A stretch of 64,000 bases of DNA. It comes from an uncultured Methanoregula sp. (lineage in GTDB: Archaea; Halobacteriota; Methanomicrobia; Methanomicrobiales; Methanospirillaceae). The stretch covers positions 930,001 to 994,000 of the forward strand of contig NZ_OY763919.1 of NCBI RefSeq assembly GCF_963667735.1, read 5' to 3'. Of this stretch, positions 8,899 to 16,820 are shown piece by piece. How positions within the stretch are numbered: position 1 is the first letter of the stretch; the number at the start of each line of letters is the position of its first letter. The notes below the pieces were generated by a model. The model saw only the letters and a list, made by a program, of their open reading frames with translations, did no database searches and was not told the origin of the DNA. Made by a program: the position numbers and the translations under genes.

Positions 8899-8916
8899 TA
8901 CTAAAATATTTTAGTA
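8899..8916. promoter_or_regulatory. Perfect 18-bp palindrome in the gar1-tfb promoter
   Basis: TACTAAAATATTTTAGTA is its own reverse complement. On the minus strand a TATA-like ACATATATAGATT lies just upstream (about 8918-8930). This puts the palindrome at the expected transcription start, a classic repressor position. The regulated unit would be gar1-tfb. The regulator is unknown. Confidence 0.6.
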
Positions 8917-8975
8917 ATCTATATATGTGCGACGCGTCAGTATTTAAGTGTTGCGTGAAAGTATAAATAGAGATA

Positions 8976-9620
8976 TCAGGAATTGAGCAATTGGTCGATA
9001 TTTAAAGATAATACCTTTTTACATTCAGTTTCGCTCAATCCCGCCCCCCTTGCAACAATCTTTTTCGCGCGCCGGTCCAGGATATCGTGGGGGGCATGGG
9101 CATCCGAATCCACCACGAGCTGACAACCCGCATCCTTTCCGATCCGGGCAACATGCCCGTTTGTGCGGTTGTGTCCCCCGCGGGAAGTGAGTTCAAGGGC
9201 AACTCCGTTCTTTGCTGCAGATTCTGCATCCGCACGGGTGACAAGTCCCGGGTGGGCAAGCACATTGACATATTTACAGGTACAGGCTGCGTGGTTAGTA
9301 CCTTCTGCAACCGGTTCAACAGGAGTTTCACCATGTACAACCACGATATCCGCCCCTGCCGATTTCGCTGACCGGGCGAGACCGGCAATCTGTGCCGGGG
9401 GCACATGCGTGATCTCAATACCACACAGAAGGTTCACACCAAAGAGTCCGGCCGATTCCCGTACCTCGGCAAGAGTGGCGAGGACGGATTTTGCATTGGA
9501 AGTATCAACATGATCGGTTATTGCGACGGTGGTATACCCGGCTACTGCCATTCTCCTTATGAGCTCGATCGGGAGCATCTCCCCATCCGACAGGATCGAG
9601 TGGGTATGGAGATCGTACAT
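8976..9620 (-). CDS. PHP-domain phosphoesterase
   Basis: A 214-residue PHP-family metal-dependent phosphoesterase. Metal-site motifs are all visible: DLHTHSILSDG near the N-terminus, AITDHVDTS, CGIEITHV, IVVHGET, LAHPGLV, and DSDAHAPHD near the C-terminus. The likely reaction is phosphate ester hydrolysis. Archaeal members of this type are often called RNase P p30-like or histidinol-phosphatase-like, and the substrate cannot be told here. The ATG at 9620 is chosen because DLHTHS follows it directly. It begins 5 bases after the srp19 stop, so the two are one operon. Confidence 0.85.
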   Translation of the reverse strand: MYDLHTHSILSDGEMLPIELIRRMAVAGYTTVAITDHVDTSNAKSVLATLAEVRESAGLFGVNLLCGIEITHVPPAQIAGLARSAKSAGADIVVVHGETPVEPVAEGTNHAACTCKYVNVLAHPGLVTRADAESAAKNGVALELTSRGGHNRTNGHVARIGKDAGCQLVVDSDAHAPHDILDRRAKKIVARGAGLSETECKKVLSLNIDQLLNS

Positions 9621-9625
9621 TCCGC

Positions 9626-9901
9626 TCACTTCCGCACCTCCATCTTCTCGGCAACCCTGCGGATGAGAACTTCCTTGCTCTTGGTCCATTCAGCAATGAT
9701 ACACCCTTCACGCCGGGACCAGTGGGCCGGGTGGTGCCGCTCCTCCACGCGGTAGTTCACCCCGTTCTTCCTGAGTGCGCGTTCAAGATCGGTGAGTACG
9801 GGTGCCTTCGAACCAAGCTTGCGCGGAACCCGCCTCCCTTCTGCCCGGGAATATGCTGCATTGAAGTAGCAGGGATACAGAATACACTCGCCTTCCGCCA
9901 T
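9626..9901 (-). CDS. srp19: Signal recognition particle 19 kDa protein
   Basis: A 91-residue SRP19, which binds helices 6 and 8 of 7S RNA and prepares the site for SRP54. Diagnostic stretches are the N-terminal LYPCYFNAAYSRAEGRRVPRKLG, with the conserved tyrosine, arginines and RRVP, then the helix LTDLERALRKNGVNYRVEE and the HHPAHWSRREGCI segment. The length fits archaeal members. It overlaps nothing upstream and is divergent from hypB, so 9902-9956 must hold both promoters. Confidence 0.92.
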   Translation of the reverse strand: MAEGECILYPCYFNAAYSRAEGRRVPRKLGSKAPVLTDLERALRKNGVNYRVEERHHPAHWSRREGCIIAEWTKSKEVLIRRVAEKMEVRK

Positions 9902-9956
9902 TGCAGGATCGTTTGTGGGTCAAGGTATAAACAGTGTCCGCTCAAACGTAACTACT

Positions 9957-10604
9957 ATGCATCACATCGACGTCAGGATTGAAAAGGATGTATACGACGT
10001 CAACAACTCGCTCGCCGACAGCAATGCCCGCCATCTGAAGGCCCATGGAGTACGGGCGTTCGATCTCTTAGGTGCCATCGGCTCCGGAAAGACGGCCCTG
10101 ATCGAACGACTGGTTCCCCTGCTGGAAAAGAAAGGACTGAAAGCAGGAGCCATTGCCGGGGACGTGTATGGGGACGACGACTTCAGGAGAATCGTTGCAC
10201 TGGGAATTCCTGCCTACAATGCCAACACCGGCAAGGAATGCCATCTCGACGCCCACCTGGTGGAACACGCAATCGGGCACCTCCCGCTCGACAAGATAGA
10301 CATCCTCTTCATCGAGAATGTGGGAAACATGGTCTGTCCCACGGATTTCCGCCTGGGAGCTGAAAAACGCGTGGTTGTCGTGAGTTCAACGGAAGGGGAT
10401 GATGTGGTCAACAAGCACCCGATGATGTTCCGTGACTGCACTATCGGGGTGATCAACAAAGTCGATCTGGCCCCGCTCGTTGGCGCCAACCTTGACCGCA
10501 TGCAGTCCGACATCAAGCGGTACAATCCATCCATGCCGGTATTCCGGACCAACCTAAAGACCGGGGACGGGGTTGCAGAACTCCTGGCCTCCATCCTCTC
10601 TTGA
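9957..10604 (+). CDS. hypB: Hydrogenase/urease nickel incorporation GTPase HypB
   Basis: A 215-residue HypB, a SIMIBI-class GTPase that helps insert nickel into [NiFe]-hydrogenases together with HypA. P-loop LLGAIGSGKTALI lies at about 36-48. Switch/metal residues lie in AGDVYGDDDFRRI and KECHLDAHLVEHAI, with the dimer-interface metal Cys and His in ECHLDAH. IFIENVGNMVCP and VINKVDL (the NKxD base motif) complete the G domain. The N-terminus lacks the bacterial His-rich tail. The ATG at 9957 fits the family better than the ORF's upstream start. No hypA is adjacent. Confidence 0.93.
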   Translation: MHHIDVRIEKDVYDVNNSLADSNARHLKAHGVRAFDLLGAIGSGKTALIERLVPLLEKKGLKAGAIAGDVYGDDDFRRIVALGIPAYNANTGKECHLDAHLVEHAIGHLPLDKIDILFIENVGNMVCPTDFRLGAEKRVVVVSSTEGDDVVNKHPMMFRDCTIGVINKVDLAPLVGANLDRMQSDIKRYNPSMPVFRTNLKTGDGVAELLASILS

Positions 10605-10643
10605 GGAGGATCCAACTCCGGTTCAGGGAAAAGTCAGGTAGTA

Positions 10644-10671
10644 CTATAAATAAAAAAGCAGTCAATATATA
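10644..10671 (+). promoter_or_regulatory. TATA-box region upstream of eS8
   Basis: Two TATA-like stretches, ctataaata at 10644-10652 and caatatata near 10662-10670, lie 53-80 bases before the eS8 start. Either would place the transcript start at about 10670-10697. The stretch is A+T-rich compared with flanking genes. Confidence 0.5.
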
Positions 10672-10723
10672 GAGCACCATCTTCGGGACGCATCCTGAAG
10701 AAATATAACTAGAGAGTGACACC

Positions 10724-11101
10724 ATGCAGTGGCAGGGAGAATCCATACGGAAGGTAACAGGTGGCAGGCGCCGCCCGGCACAGATGAAGAGACGCGCTGA
10801 GATCGGTCTTGCACCGGCAGACACCCACATCGGGGCTGACCGGAGAAGGATCCTTCGCACCTATGGCGCCAACGCCAAGGTTCGTGCGCTCAGGGCAGAA
10901 TACGCCAACGTTACCAACCTCTCAAACGGCGAGACCAAGAAAGTCAAGATCCAGACTGTCGAAGAGAACAGTGCAAACCCGAACTATGTGAGGCGGAACC
11001 TTCTCACCAAGGGAGCGATCCTCAAGACCGAGCTCGGCCGCGCCCGTATCATGAGCCGCCCGGGCCAGGACGGCGTTATCAACGCAGTGTTGCTCGAATA
11101 A
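10724..11101 (+). CDS. rps8e: Ribosomal protein eS8
   Basis: A 125-residue archaeal eS8 of the small subunit. The family N-terminus MQWQGESIRKVTGGRRRP is directly visible. A basic rRNA-binding body follows, and the C-terminal half VEENSANPNYVRRNLLTKGAILKTELGRARIMSRPGQDG is strongly characteristic. The length is normal for the archaeal form, which lacks the eukaryotic insert. It is preceded by its own promoter. A T-rich tract at 11118-11128 could end the transcript. Confidence 0.97.
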   Translation: MQWQGESIRKVTGGRRRPAQMKRRAEIGLAPADTHIGADRRRILRTYGANAKVRALRAEYANVTNLSNGETKKVKIQTVEENSANPNYVRRNLLTKGAILKTELGRARIMSRPGQDGVINAVLLE

Positions 11102-11150
11102 TCAATAATAATCAGCAATCTTTTTTCTTTCAGACCAACCAACTCTAGCT

Positions 11151-11573
11151 ATGCGAAAGATCTATTATCGTTTCCCCCAGAGAGTGGATCTCTCGTTCGC
11201 AATGGGGATGCCATTCAACGAGACCCTGAAATACATTGCCGGCCTCGACAATGAAGAGTCAACCAAGACAACCGGGAAGGAACTGGTCAAAGTCAAGACC
11301 CGTGTCCAGATCGCAGTGGATCGGGCAACGTTCGGCGATATCACGCCCGATGTCCTGCGACCCGGCGTTATCACGGAAGCAGTGGATCTCCAGATCTCCG
11401 TCCTTGCCCTTGCACTCCGCGGAGGGGGCAAGGTTCCGATAGCAAACGACATATTTTATATCCGGCTTACGGACCAGGCCTCCCGGACCGATATCGATAT
11501 TGCAAAGGAGGGGCGCGGGGAAGGTCTGGATGCGCTCGATATGAAAAACATCCTGCTTGGTGCCCCGAAGTGA
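11151..11573 (+). CDS. Conserved-looking protein of unknown function
   Basis: A 140-residue soluble protein that I do not recognise. It has mixed composition with no signal peptide, membrane helix or cysteine cluster. Segments VKVKTRVQIAVDRATFGD, LQISVLALALRGGGKVP and IFYIRLTDQASRTDIDIAKE suggest an alpha/beta fold. It overlaps the next gene by four bases (GTGA), so the two are coupled. It lies between eS8 and the DUF2240 gene, which hints at an RNA or translation setting, but that is inference from position only. Confidence 0.6.
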   Translation: MRKIYYRFPQRVDLSFAMGMPFNETLKYIAGLDNEESTKTTGKELVKVKTRVQIAVDRATFGDITPDVLRPGVITEAVDLQISVLALALRGGGKVPIANDIFYIRLTDQASRTDIDIAKEGRGEGLDALDMKNILLGAPK

Positions 11574-12031
11574 CCATCCGGATTGCCCTTGCGGCTCCCT
11601 TCAAGCATACCCGCAAGACCGGGATGCGTAAGAACGAGCTGGTCTATTATTATGCGCTTGACCGGAAATGGATGAGCACGGAGCAGGCAAACCTCCTGTT
11701 GCGGCGGGCGGAGGAGGATGGGCTTATCCGTCAGGAAAACGGGGTTTTCTCTCCCCGGTTCGATCTGGCGGAAGTGAACATCCCCGTTGGTTTCAAACCA
11801 ACATCCGCGATTTTTGAGCGGAATGATCCCACGCAGGAACTGATCCAGCGGATTGTGCAGGCAAAGAATATGCAGGAAACAGAGGTTGTATCGGAGATGA
11901 ACCGGATCATCAGGGAAGATTTTGACGGGCATCTCCTCCCTGCAGCCGCACTCGTCCTGATTGCCAGAAAGAACCATATTCCCTTTGAAGATCTCCGGGA
12001 AGCGCTTCGGCAGTCCTTATCAAAAAATTAA
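11570..12031 (+). CDS. DUF2240 family protein
   Basis: A 153-residue archaeal DUF2240 protein from a GTG that overlaps the upstream stop. The first 60 residues (LVYYYALDRKWMSTEQANLLLRRAEEDGLI) look like a winged-helix with a helix-turn-helix. The middle holds IPVGFKPTSAIFERNDPTQELIQRI and the tail is helical. The family is archaeal and its role unknown; a nucleic-acid-binding function is plausible from the helical N-terminus but unproven. Confidence 0.65.
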   Translation: MTIRIALAAPFKHTRKTGMRKNELVYYYALDRKWMSTEQANLLLRRAEEDGLIRQENGVFSPRFDLAEVNIPVGFKPTSAIFERNDPTQELIQRIVQAKNMQETEVVSEMNRIIREDFDGHLLPAAALVLIARKNHIPFEDLREALRQSLSKN

Positions 12032-12130
12032 ACCCGGTTTTCTAATACGCGTACCACCGGGGGCCGAGACTTTTAGGAAAGTATTTGGTGATGCATCCGT
12101 CATGTATTTTCAAGCAGATATGGTGAGACC

Positions 12131-12673
12131 ATGAGACGAAGACAAAAGGATATCTGGGATCAGCCATGGGTGATGATAGCCGTAGTAGTCGGGATCGTTG
12201 CCGTAGTGGCCATTGCACTGGTTTTTTTCTTTGCAGGCGGCAATGCAGGCTCCGCCACACCGACAACAACCCCATCATCAACGGTAACTCCCACACCGGC
12301 AGGATCCGGCAACGGTGTATCGAAAACAACGGCCATAACAACGACATCCGCAGCTTCCGCAGCATCCAGTGTAACCCTTGTAGAGACCCTTGCCGTCAGC
12401 GTTCCTGCTGAGGGAGTCTTTGTGAAAGCCAGTTATATCGGTGGATACTCGGGGAAGTACGGGGCACCCGGGGCGCTTGAAACCGTCCGGGGTTCCGGTG
12501 ACAAGGTGTATTCGGTAAATACAACAAGCGGAACAGTGCAGGCTACCTTCCAGAAACTGGATACATCAACCCGCCACGATCTTGTGGTGGAGATCTGGAA
12601 GGGCGGAAAAGCAATCGCGTCCCAGAAGAATTCATCAGCCTATGGACTCGTGAGCATAAGCTCTACGATATAA
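12131..12673 (+). CDS. Single-pass membrane-anchored exported protein, function unknown
   Basis: A 180-residue protein with GGTGAG six bases before the ATG. Residues 1-13 are basic. A single membrane helix spans about 14-37 (VMIAVVVGIVAVVAIALVFFF). A Thr/Ser/Pro-rich linker runs to about 80, and a beta-rich extracytoplasmic domain of about 100 residues follows (VSVPAEGVFVKASYIGGYSGKYG...). It is of a type common in Methanomicrobiales: an N-terminal anchor, low-complexity stalk and small outer domain. It is convergent with eS6. Confidence 0.7.
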   Translation: MRRRQKDIWDQPWVMIAVVVGIVAVVAIALVFFFAGGNAGSATPTTTPSSTVTPTPAGSGNGVSKTTAITTTSAASAASSVTLVETLAVSVPAEGVFVKASYIGGYSGKYGAPGALETVRGSGDKVYSVNTTSGTVQATFQKLDTSTRHDLVVEIWKGGKAIASQKNSSAYGLVSISSTI

Positions 12674-12742
12674 TTTTCCTTAAAGACTATTTTTTCACCA
12701 GAAGATAATTCCGGTAAAGGGAAAAACCCGAAAAAAGATATT

Positions 12743-13174
12743 TTACCGTTTACCGACCCTTGCAGTCGGCACTTTCTCTTTCTTCTCGCCCTCAACTTTC
12801 GGGAAGAGCTCGTCAAGCGACTTCTCCCCGTATGCAGTGACCCGGGCATTGATCTGGACGAAGTCCTGGGTGATCTCGTTTGCCCGGATGGTCTTTCTCC
12901 TGCGCTCCCCGTCCATGGTGGGGTGGAACCCTACGCCGCCTGCAAGAAGGAGTTTCTTGCGGCCTGCACCCGGGAGGCTCTGCTTTGCAGTAGTCCCGGT
13001 CCGGTCGGATGCTCCGGTGATCTTGATCTTGTATCCGGCAAGCCCGAGGGATCCCGCGTCTATCTCGTCACCGATACGTTTCCCAACAATCGAACCTGCT
13101 GCCCCGCCGCTGGCGTCAACATTGTAGGCACGACCGGTCTTGGGGTCTGATACAACGAATTTAAACTCAACCAT
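12743..13174 (-). CDS. rps6e: Ribosomal protein eS6
   Basis: A 143-residue archaeal eS6. The start MVEFKFVVSDPKTGRAYNVD and the segments GKRIGDEIDAGSLGLAGYKIKITGASDRTG and GVGFHPTMDGERRRKTIRANEI are diagnostic. The C-terminal 35 residues are charged. The ATG at 13174 has GGAG at a proper distance upstream; the five codons before it are not needed. In many archaea eS6 neighbours infB, as here with aIF5B on the same strand. Confidence 0.96.
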   Translation of the reverse strand: MVEFKFVVSDPKTGRAYNVDASGGAAGSIVGKRIGDEIDAGSLGLAGYKIKITGASDRTGTTAKQSLPGAGRKKLLLAGGVGFHPTMDGERRRKTIRANEITQDFVQINARVTAYGEKSLDELFPKVEGEKKEKVPTARVGKR

Positions 13175-13330
13175 TGCTGTTTGCTCCACAAATATTTTTA
13201 TTTTTTAAACCTGCCAAGAGGTTTTTTCACGTCTCCGGCTGCCGGCATTTTAGCCTACACATGAGAAGTACCCATTTAATTATACTGGTACGCTATTAAA
13301 TCCTCGCGTCCAAAAAGGCCGGATCCCAGC

Positions 13331-15109
13331 TCATTTTCCCCAGAAGGGTTCGGACTTGCGGCGCATTGCGGTATACTCCGCAAGAACCTCCTGGGTCGTG
13401 CTGTTGAGGGTCTTTATCATCTCTTTCTCAAGGACTTTGACATGCCGTTCGGGAACATCGACAAACAGGTCGTCGCCAACGCTCACCTGCCGGCCAACCG
13501 TTGCGCCTTCGATGGATATCGCCACTTCAAGGCCGGAATCAGCCTCGCGGATGGTCTCCTGCCGGAGCTGCATGGTCTTGAGATGCCCGACTTTTTTGCC
13601 ATCCATGTGGATAAGGTTCACGTCACTGCGCAGTTTCCCGCCCAGTACCCGCACGCCGACAACGGCCGGGTTGCTCTGGCGGAAGACACAATCCGGCAGG
13701 AGCCGGATCTTGGCCGGCATGACCACGTGTTCAAAGCGCTGCTTCTCCTGCAGCCGCTTCTGCTCATCCCGCCATTCGAGATACTGGTCGATGAGCTGGT
13801 AGATAACCTGGCCCTCGAAAACCTTTACCTGGGTGTAGAGCGGGTTTTTTATCATCTCCGCTGCATCGGGAAGAAGTTGTGTATTGAAGGAGAGAAGAAC
13901 GCGGAACTGGGAATTCTTGATGGTCTCGGTCTCGATGAGATCATGCCGGCTGACCGGCCCTACCTGCGCCCGCATAACGCCGATCTCTTTGCCTTCCAGT
14001 TCCTTGCAGAGGGCTTCAAGGGCCCCGATGGTATCGGCCTTGATGACGATACCCTCTTCGGCGAGATTCACATGGATCTCGGTCATCTCTTTCTTGATCC
14101 TGGCCTCTATCTCATCCCGGTTGCCGCGGATGACGAAGAACGGCGACCCGGCAATGACTTTTTCAAGATTGGGGGCCGTGACCTTGACTCCTGCTGCTGC
14201 AGCAACGGACTTGACCCGCTCGAACCGGTCTTCGATGAGGATCTCCTTCATCGGGCGGGGCTGCAGGAGCGACCGGACTTTCGTGACAACGATGCTGTCC
14301 TGCGTGGCCACGGCAATCTCGTCGCCGAGTCCCAGTGTCCCGTCATACAGGATAACATCGAGCGTTGTCCCGAGGCCCCGTTCCTCCTTGACCTCAAGAA
14401 CGGTGCCGGCCCCCGGCCCCTCGACCGCAAGCTTGAGCGCATCGCTCATGTACCGCTGGGCAAGGCCGATCATGACAAGGAGCAGATCCGCAATTCCCTC
14501 GCCGGTGTGGGCGCTGACCGGGACAATAGCGAGATTGCGCTGGAAATCCGAGACCCGGTCAAACCGGTCTGCTGAGAACTCGAGTTCAGAAAGTTTGCCT
14601 ACGATCTCGTAGGTCTTGTTCTCGACATCGCCTTTCACCCGTTCGTTCTGTTTGGCAAACGATGAGAGGAATGTCTCATTCTCGTTCACCCTCCAGCCAT
14701 GGATCCGATCGATCTTGGTTGCCGCAATGACAAAAGGCGTACGGCAGTTCCGCAGGATCTGGAGCGCCTCGATAGTCTGGGGCTGGAATCCCTGGTTGAT
14801 ATCGACAACAAGGATTGCCATATCCGCAAGCGCCCCGCCCCGCGCCCTGAGCGTGGTGAAAGCGTGATGTCCCGGAGTATCGATAAAGAGCAGGCCGGGA
14901 ATATTGATGGACGATTTTCCCACGGTCCCGCTCATGGTCCGGATGGCATCGATGGGAACGATAGTGGCGCCGATATGCTGGGTGATGGCACCCACTTCGG
15001 AACTCACTACCGATGATCCACGGATACGATCCAGGAGCGAGGTCTTCCCGTGATCCACATGTCCCATTACACAGACGATCGGCGTCCTGATCTTCGGATT
15101 TTCCGCCAT
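13331..15109 (-). CDS. infB: Translation initiation factor aIF5B (IF-2 homologue)
   Basis: A 592-residue aIF5B that promotes subunit joining and Met-tRNA placement. G1 is VMGHVDHGKTSLLD right after the N-terminus, followed by the switch regions (AITQHIGATIV and DTPGHHAF) and base recognition in ATKIDRI. Beta-barrel domain II and the linked domains III and IV follow; the C-terminus reads RKSEPFWGK. As in archaea, the bacterial N-domain is absent. ATG 15109 is chosen for the GGTGA before it and because the fold starts at once. A TATA-like stretch near 15250-15258 would give a leader of about 110 bases. Confidence 0.96.
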   Translation of the reverse strand: MAENPKIRTPIVCVMGHVDHGKTSLLDRIRGSSVVSSEVGAITQHIGATIVPIDAIRTMSGTVGKSSINIPGLLFIDTPGHHAFTTLRARGGALADMAILVVDINQGFQPQTIEALQILRNCRTPFVIAATKIDRIHGWRVNENETFLSSFAKQNERVKGDVENKTYEIVGKLSELEFSADRFDRVSDFQRNLAIVPVSAHTGEGIADLLLVMIGLAQRYMSDALKLAVEGPGAGTVLEVKEERGLGTTLDVILYDGTLGLGDEIAVATQDSIVVTKVRSLLQPRPMKEILIEDRFERVKSVAAAAGVKVTAPNLEKVIAGSPFFVIRGNRDEIEARIKKEMTEIHVNLAEEGIVIKADTIGALEALCKELEGKEIGVMRAQVGPVSRHDLIETETIKNSQFRVLLSFNTQLLPDAAEMIKNPLYTQVKVFEGQVIYQLIDQYLEWRDEQKRLQEKQRFEHVVMPAKIRLLPDCVFRQSNPAVVGVRVLGGKLRSDVNLIHMDGKKVGHLKTMQLRQETIREADSGLEVAISIEGATVGRQVSVGDDLFVDVPERHVKVLEKEMIKTLNSTTQEVLAEYTAMRRKSEPFWGK

Positions 15110-15410
15110 AATTTCACCCTCGCTCGTATTCCTGCTCTGAAATTCGGGTAAAAATCCCCTTAGGTCCCGTGCTGCGCCGGATGCCGCACCGCGCATTCAT
15201 CTCAGGAGTGAGTGTTCAGAGCCACCTGATATGTAATGGATGCCCGACATTATTATAGTCACCTCATCGGCGCGACGGTTTTCCTGCACGATCCGGTACC
15301 GGACAACCTGCTGTTTCAGGCGTCGATTGCAAGGATAGATTAATCAGAGTCCGGTGCCAATGTAAAAGGGACATCTGTTAGTTCTCTGACAGAGGACCGT
15401 CATCAAACAT

Positions 15411-15483
15411 GCCGGGGTGGGGTAGTTGGTTATCCTAGAGGACTGTGGATCCTCCGACCCGGGTTCGAATCTCGGCCCCGGCC
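15411..15483 (+). tRNA. tRNA-His (anticodon GUG), G-1 not encoded
   Basis: A 73-nt cloverleaf. The acceptor GCCGGGG pairs fully with CCCCGGC and is followed by C73, the histidine discriminator. The anticodon stem GAGGA/TCCTC encloses loop CTGTGGA, giving GTG. The T arm is CCGGGTTCGAATCTCGG. The base before position 1 in the gene is T (15410), so the extra G-1 that HisRS needs is not in the DNA. CCA is not encoded. Confidence 0.95.
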
Positions 15484-15594
15484 TTCTTTTCTTTTCACCA
15501 TCCAGCAAATTGTCGTTGTCCGGATCTCCTGACTGAAATTTTTTACTCTGGAGAATCCCTTTTTTGATACCCATCTCTCCCCTTGTACAATTTT

Positions 15595-15817
15595 GTACCC
15601 ATGCGACCCCCCTCAGCGGAAAAGTCGGAACAATCTCTCCAATAACCTCGTAAAACTACCAAAATTTGGCTCAGAAATGGGAGGGGCCCTGGGGGGGTCG
15701 TGTGGGTACAAAGATACGTTGTGGCTTGTAACCAACCAGTCACAAAGAAAATTTCCGACGGCGCTTACCCACATTACACCGTTTTGCTGGCACAGGACGT
15801 ACCCGTCTGACCCCCCT
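15595..15817. repeat. Three dispersed copies of a 19-bp GTACCC-N5-ACCCCCC element
   Basis: Copies lie at 15595-15613 (+), 15691-15709 (-) and 15799-15817 (+). All share GTACCC, five variable bases ending in G, then ACCCCCC. The first and second form an inverted pair; the third is direct to the first. The first overlaps a TTGTACAA palindrome (15583-15590). Function is unknown; protein-binding sites or remnants of a repeat family are possible. Confidence 0.75.
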
Positions 15818-15954
15818 ATGATAAATGTTACGCAAACTCGGGAGCGTTTTGTAGGTCGAAATGATTTCTATGGAGCAAAATTTTTCATCTGGAAGATCTC
15901 CCCCTATGCAAACAGAACCCCCATAAGAATAAGCAATACTTCACCTGACATTAC

Positions 15955-15992
15955 AGTACATTTTTGTACAACAAACGACAAAATTGTACAAT
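15955..15992. promoter_or_regulatory. Paired TTGTACAA palindromes before the methyltransferase gene
   Basis: Two perfect TTGTACAA palindromes at 15964-15971 and 15984-15991 have centres exactly 20 bp apart, two helical turns. The second extends to ATTGTACAAT. A half-copy (GTACA) lies at 15956-15960. They sit 8-45 bases before the gene start. A further copy lies 380 bases upstream at 15583-15590. This spacing suits a dimeric repressor binding one face of the DNA. Confidence 0.6.
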
Positions 15993-15999
15993 ACTCGGT

Positions 16000-16812
16000 A
16001 TGACCATGACGCATCACAAATATGTCCACGGATACTCTGCCCGCGAGTCAGAGCGGCTCTCGGACCAGGCCCAGACGCTGACGGATCTTCTCCACCATGA
16101 TACCCACTACCCGGCCGGCTCCCGGGTTCTCGAAGCCGGTTGCGGGATCGGGGCCCAGACCGTGATCCTGGCAAAGAACAGCCCGAAAGCGCAGATCACG
16201 TCAATCGATATCTCCGAAGATTCGCTCCGTCTGGCAGAAGACAATGTCCGAAAGGAGGGGATAACCAACGTCACGTTCCGGCAGGGAGATATCTTCCATC
16301 TCCCGTTTGAACCGGCCAGCTTCGATCATATCTTTGTCTGTTTTGTACTGGAGCATCTCGCAGAACCGGTTCGGGCGCTGGAACACCTGCGTCCGCTCCT
16401 CAAAGAAGGCGGAACGCTCACCGTTATCGAGGGTGACCATGGCTCAACGTTTTTCCATCCCGAGAACGAGGATGCCCGGCGGGCCGTCGACTGCCTGGTA
16501 GAGCTCCAGCGGCAGATCGGGGGAAACGCCCTGATCGGCAGGCAGCTCTACCCACTGGTTACCGGTGCGGGATATACGGACGTGCAAATCTCGCCACGGA
16601 TGGTTTATGTCGATGCCTCCCGCCCGGGACTTGTCGAAGGGTTCACGAAACTCACCTTCACGGCCATGGTCGAAGGAGTTGCAGACGAGGTCAGGCAAAA
16701 GGCACTCATGAGCCCCGGGGCATGGGAACGGGGAATTGCGGCGCTCTACCGGACTGCTGAACCGGATGGCGTCTTCTGTTATACCTTCTTCAAGGCAACC
16801 GCCCGGAAATAG
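16000..16812 (+). CDS. Class I SAM-dependent methyltransferase
   Basis: A 270-residue methyltransferase. Motif I is VLEAGCGIGAQTVILA (about 43-58). Motif II region ITSIDISEDSLRLAE, the VTFRQGDIFHLPFEPASFDHIF segment and the FVLEHLAEPVRALEHLRPLLKEGG strand/helix complete a Rossmann methyltransferase fold of the UbiE/menaquinone type. The C-terminal cap (FTKLTFTAMVEGVADEVRQKA) probably shapes the substrate pocket. The substrate is not known; Methanomicrobiales carry many such genes. The start is ATG at 16000 or 16006; neither has a strong ribosome site. Confidence 0.85.
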   Translation: MTMTHHKYVHGYSARESERLSDQAQTLTDLLHHDTHYPAGSRVLEAGCGIGAQTVILAKNSPKAQITSIDISEDSLRLAEDNVRKEGITNVTFRQGDIFHLPFEPASFDHIFVCFVLEHLAEPVRALEHLRPLLKEGGTLTVIEGDHGSTFFHPENEDARRAVDCLVELQRQIGGNALIGRQLYPLVTGAGYTDVQISPRMVYVDASRPGLVEGFTKLTFTAMVEGVADEVRQKALMSPGAWERGIAALYRTAEPDGVFCYTFFKATARK

Positions 16813-16820
16813 GAACCGTC

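Larger units (their letters stand above)
15484..15999. other. Gene-free 516-bp stretch with repeated operator-like motifs
   Basis: No convincing gene is seen between tRNA-His and the methyltransferase. The open frames here have odd composition, including runs of Pro, Gly and Cys from C-runs. The stretch carries three copies of a 19-bp GTACCC-N5-ACCCCCC element and several TTGTACAA palindromes, listed separately. It is poorer in G+C than the flanking genes except inside the C-runs. Confidence 0.7.

Noticed and set aside
13442-14575. Long frame of 377 codons on the plus strand
   Set aside because: It is antisense to infB, whose minus-strand frame is clearly aIF5B. Its composition is that of a shadow frame.
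15593-16003. 136-codon frame through the gene-free stretch after tRNA-His
   Set aside because: No protein-like pattern; it crosses the C-runs and the repeated operators and has no ribosome site.
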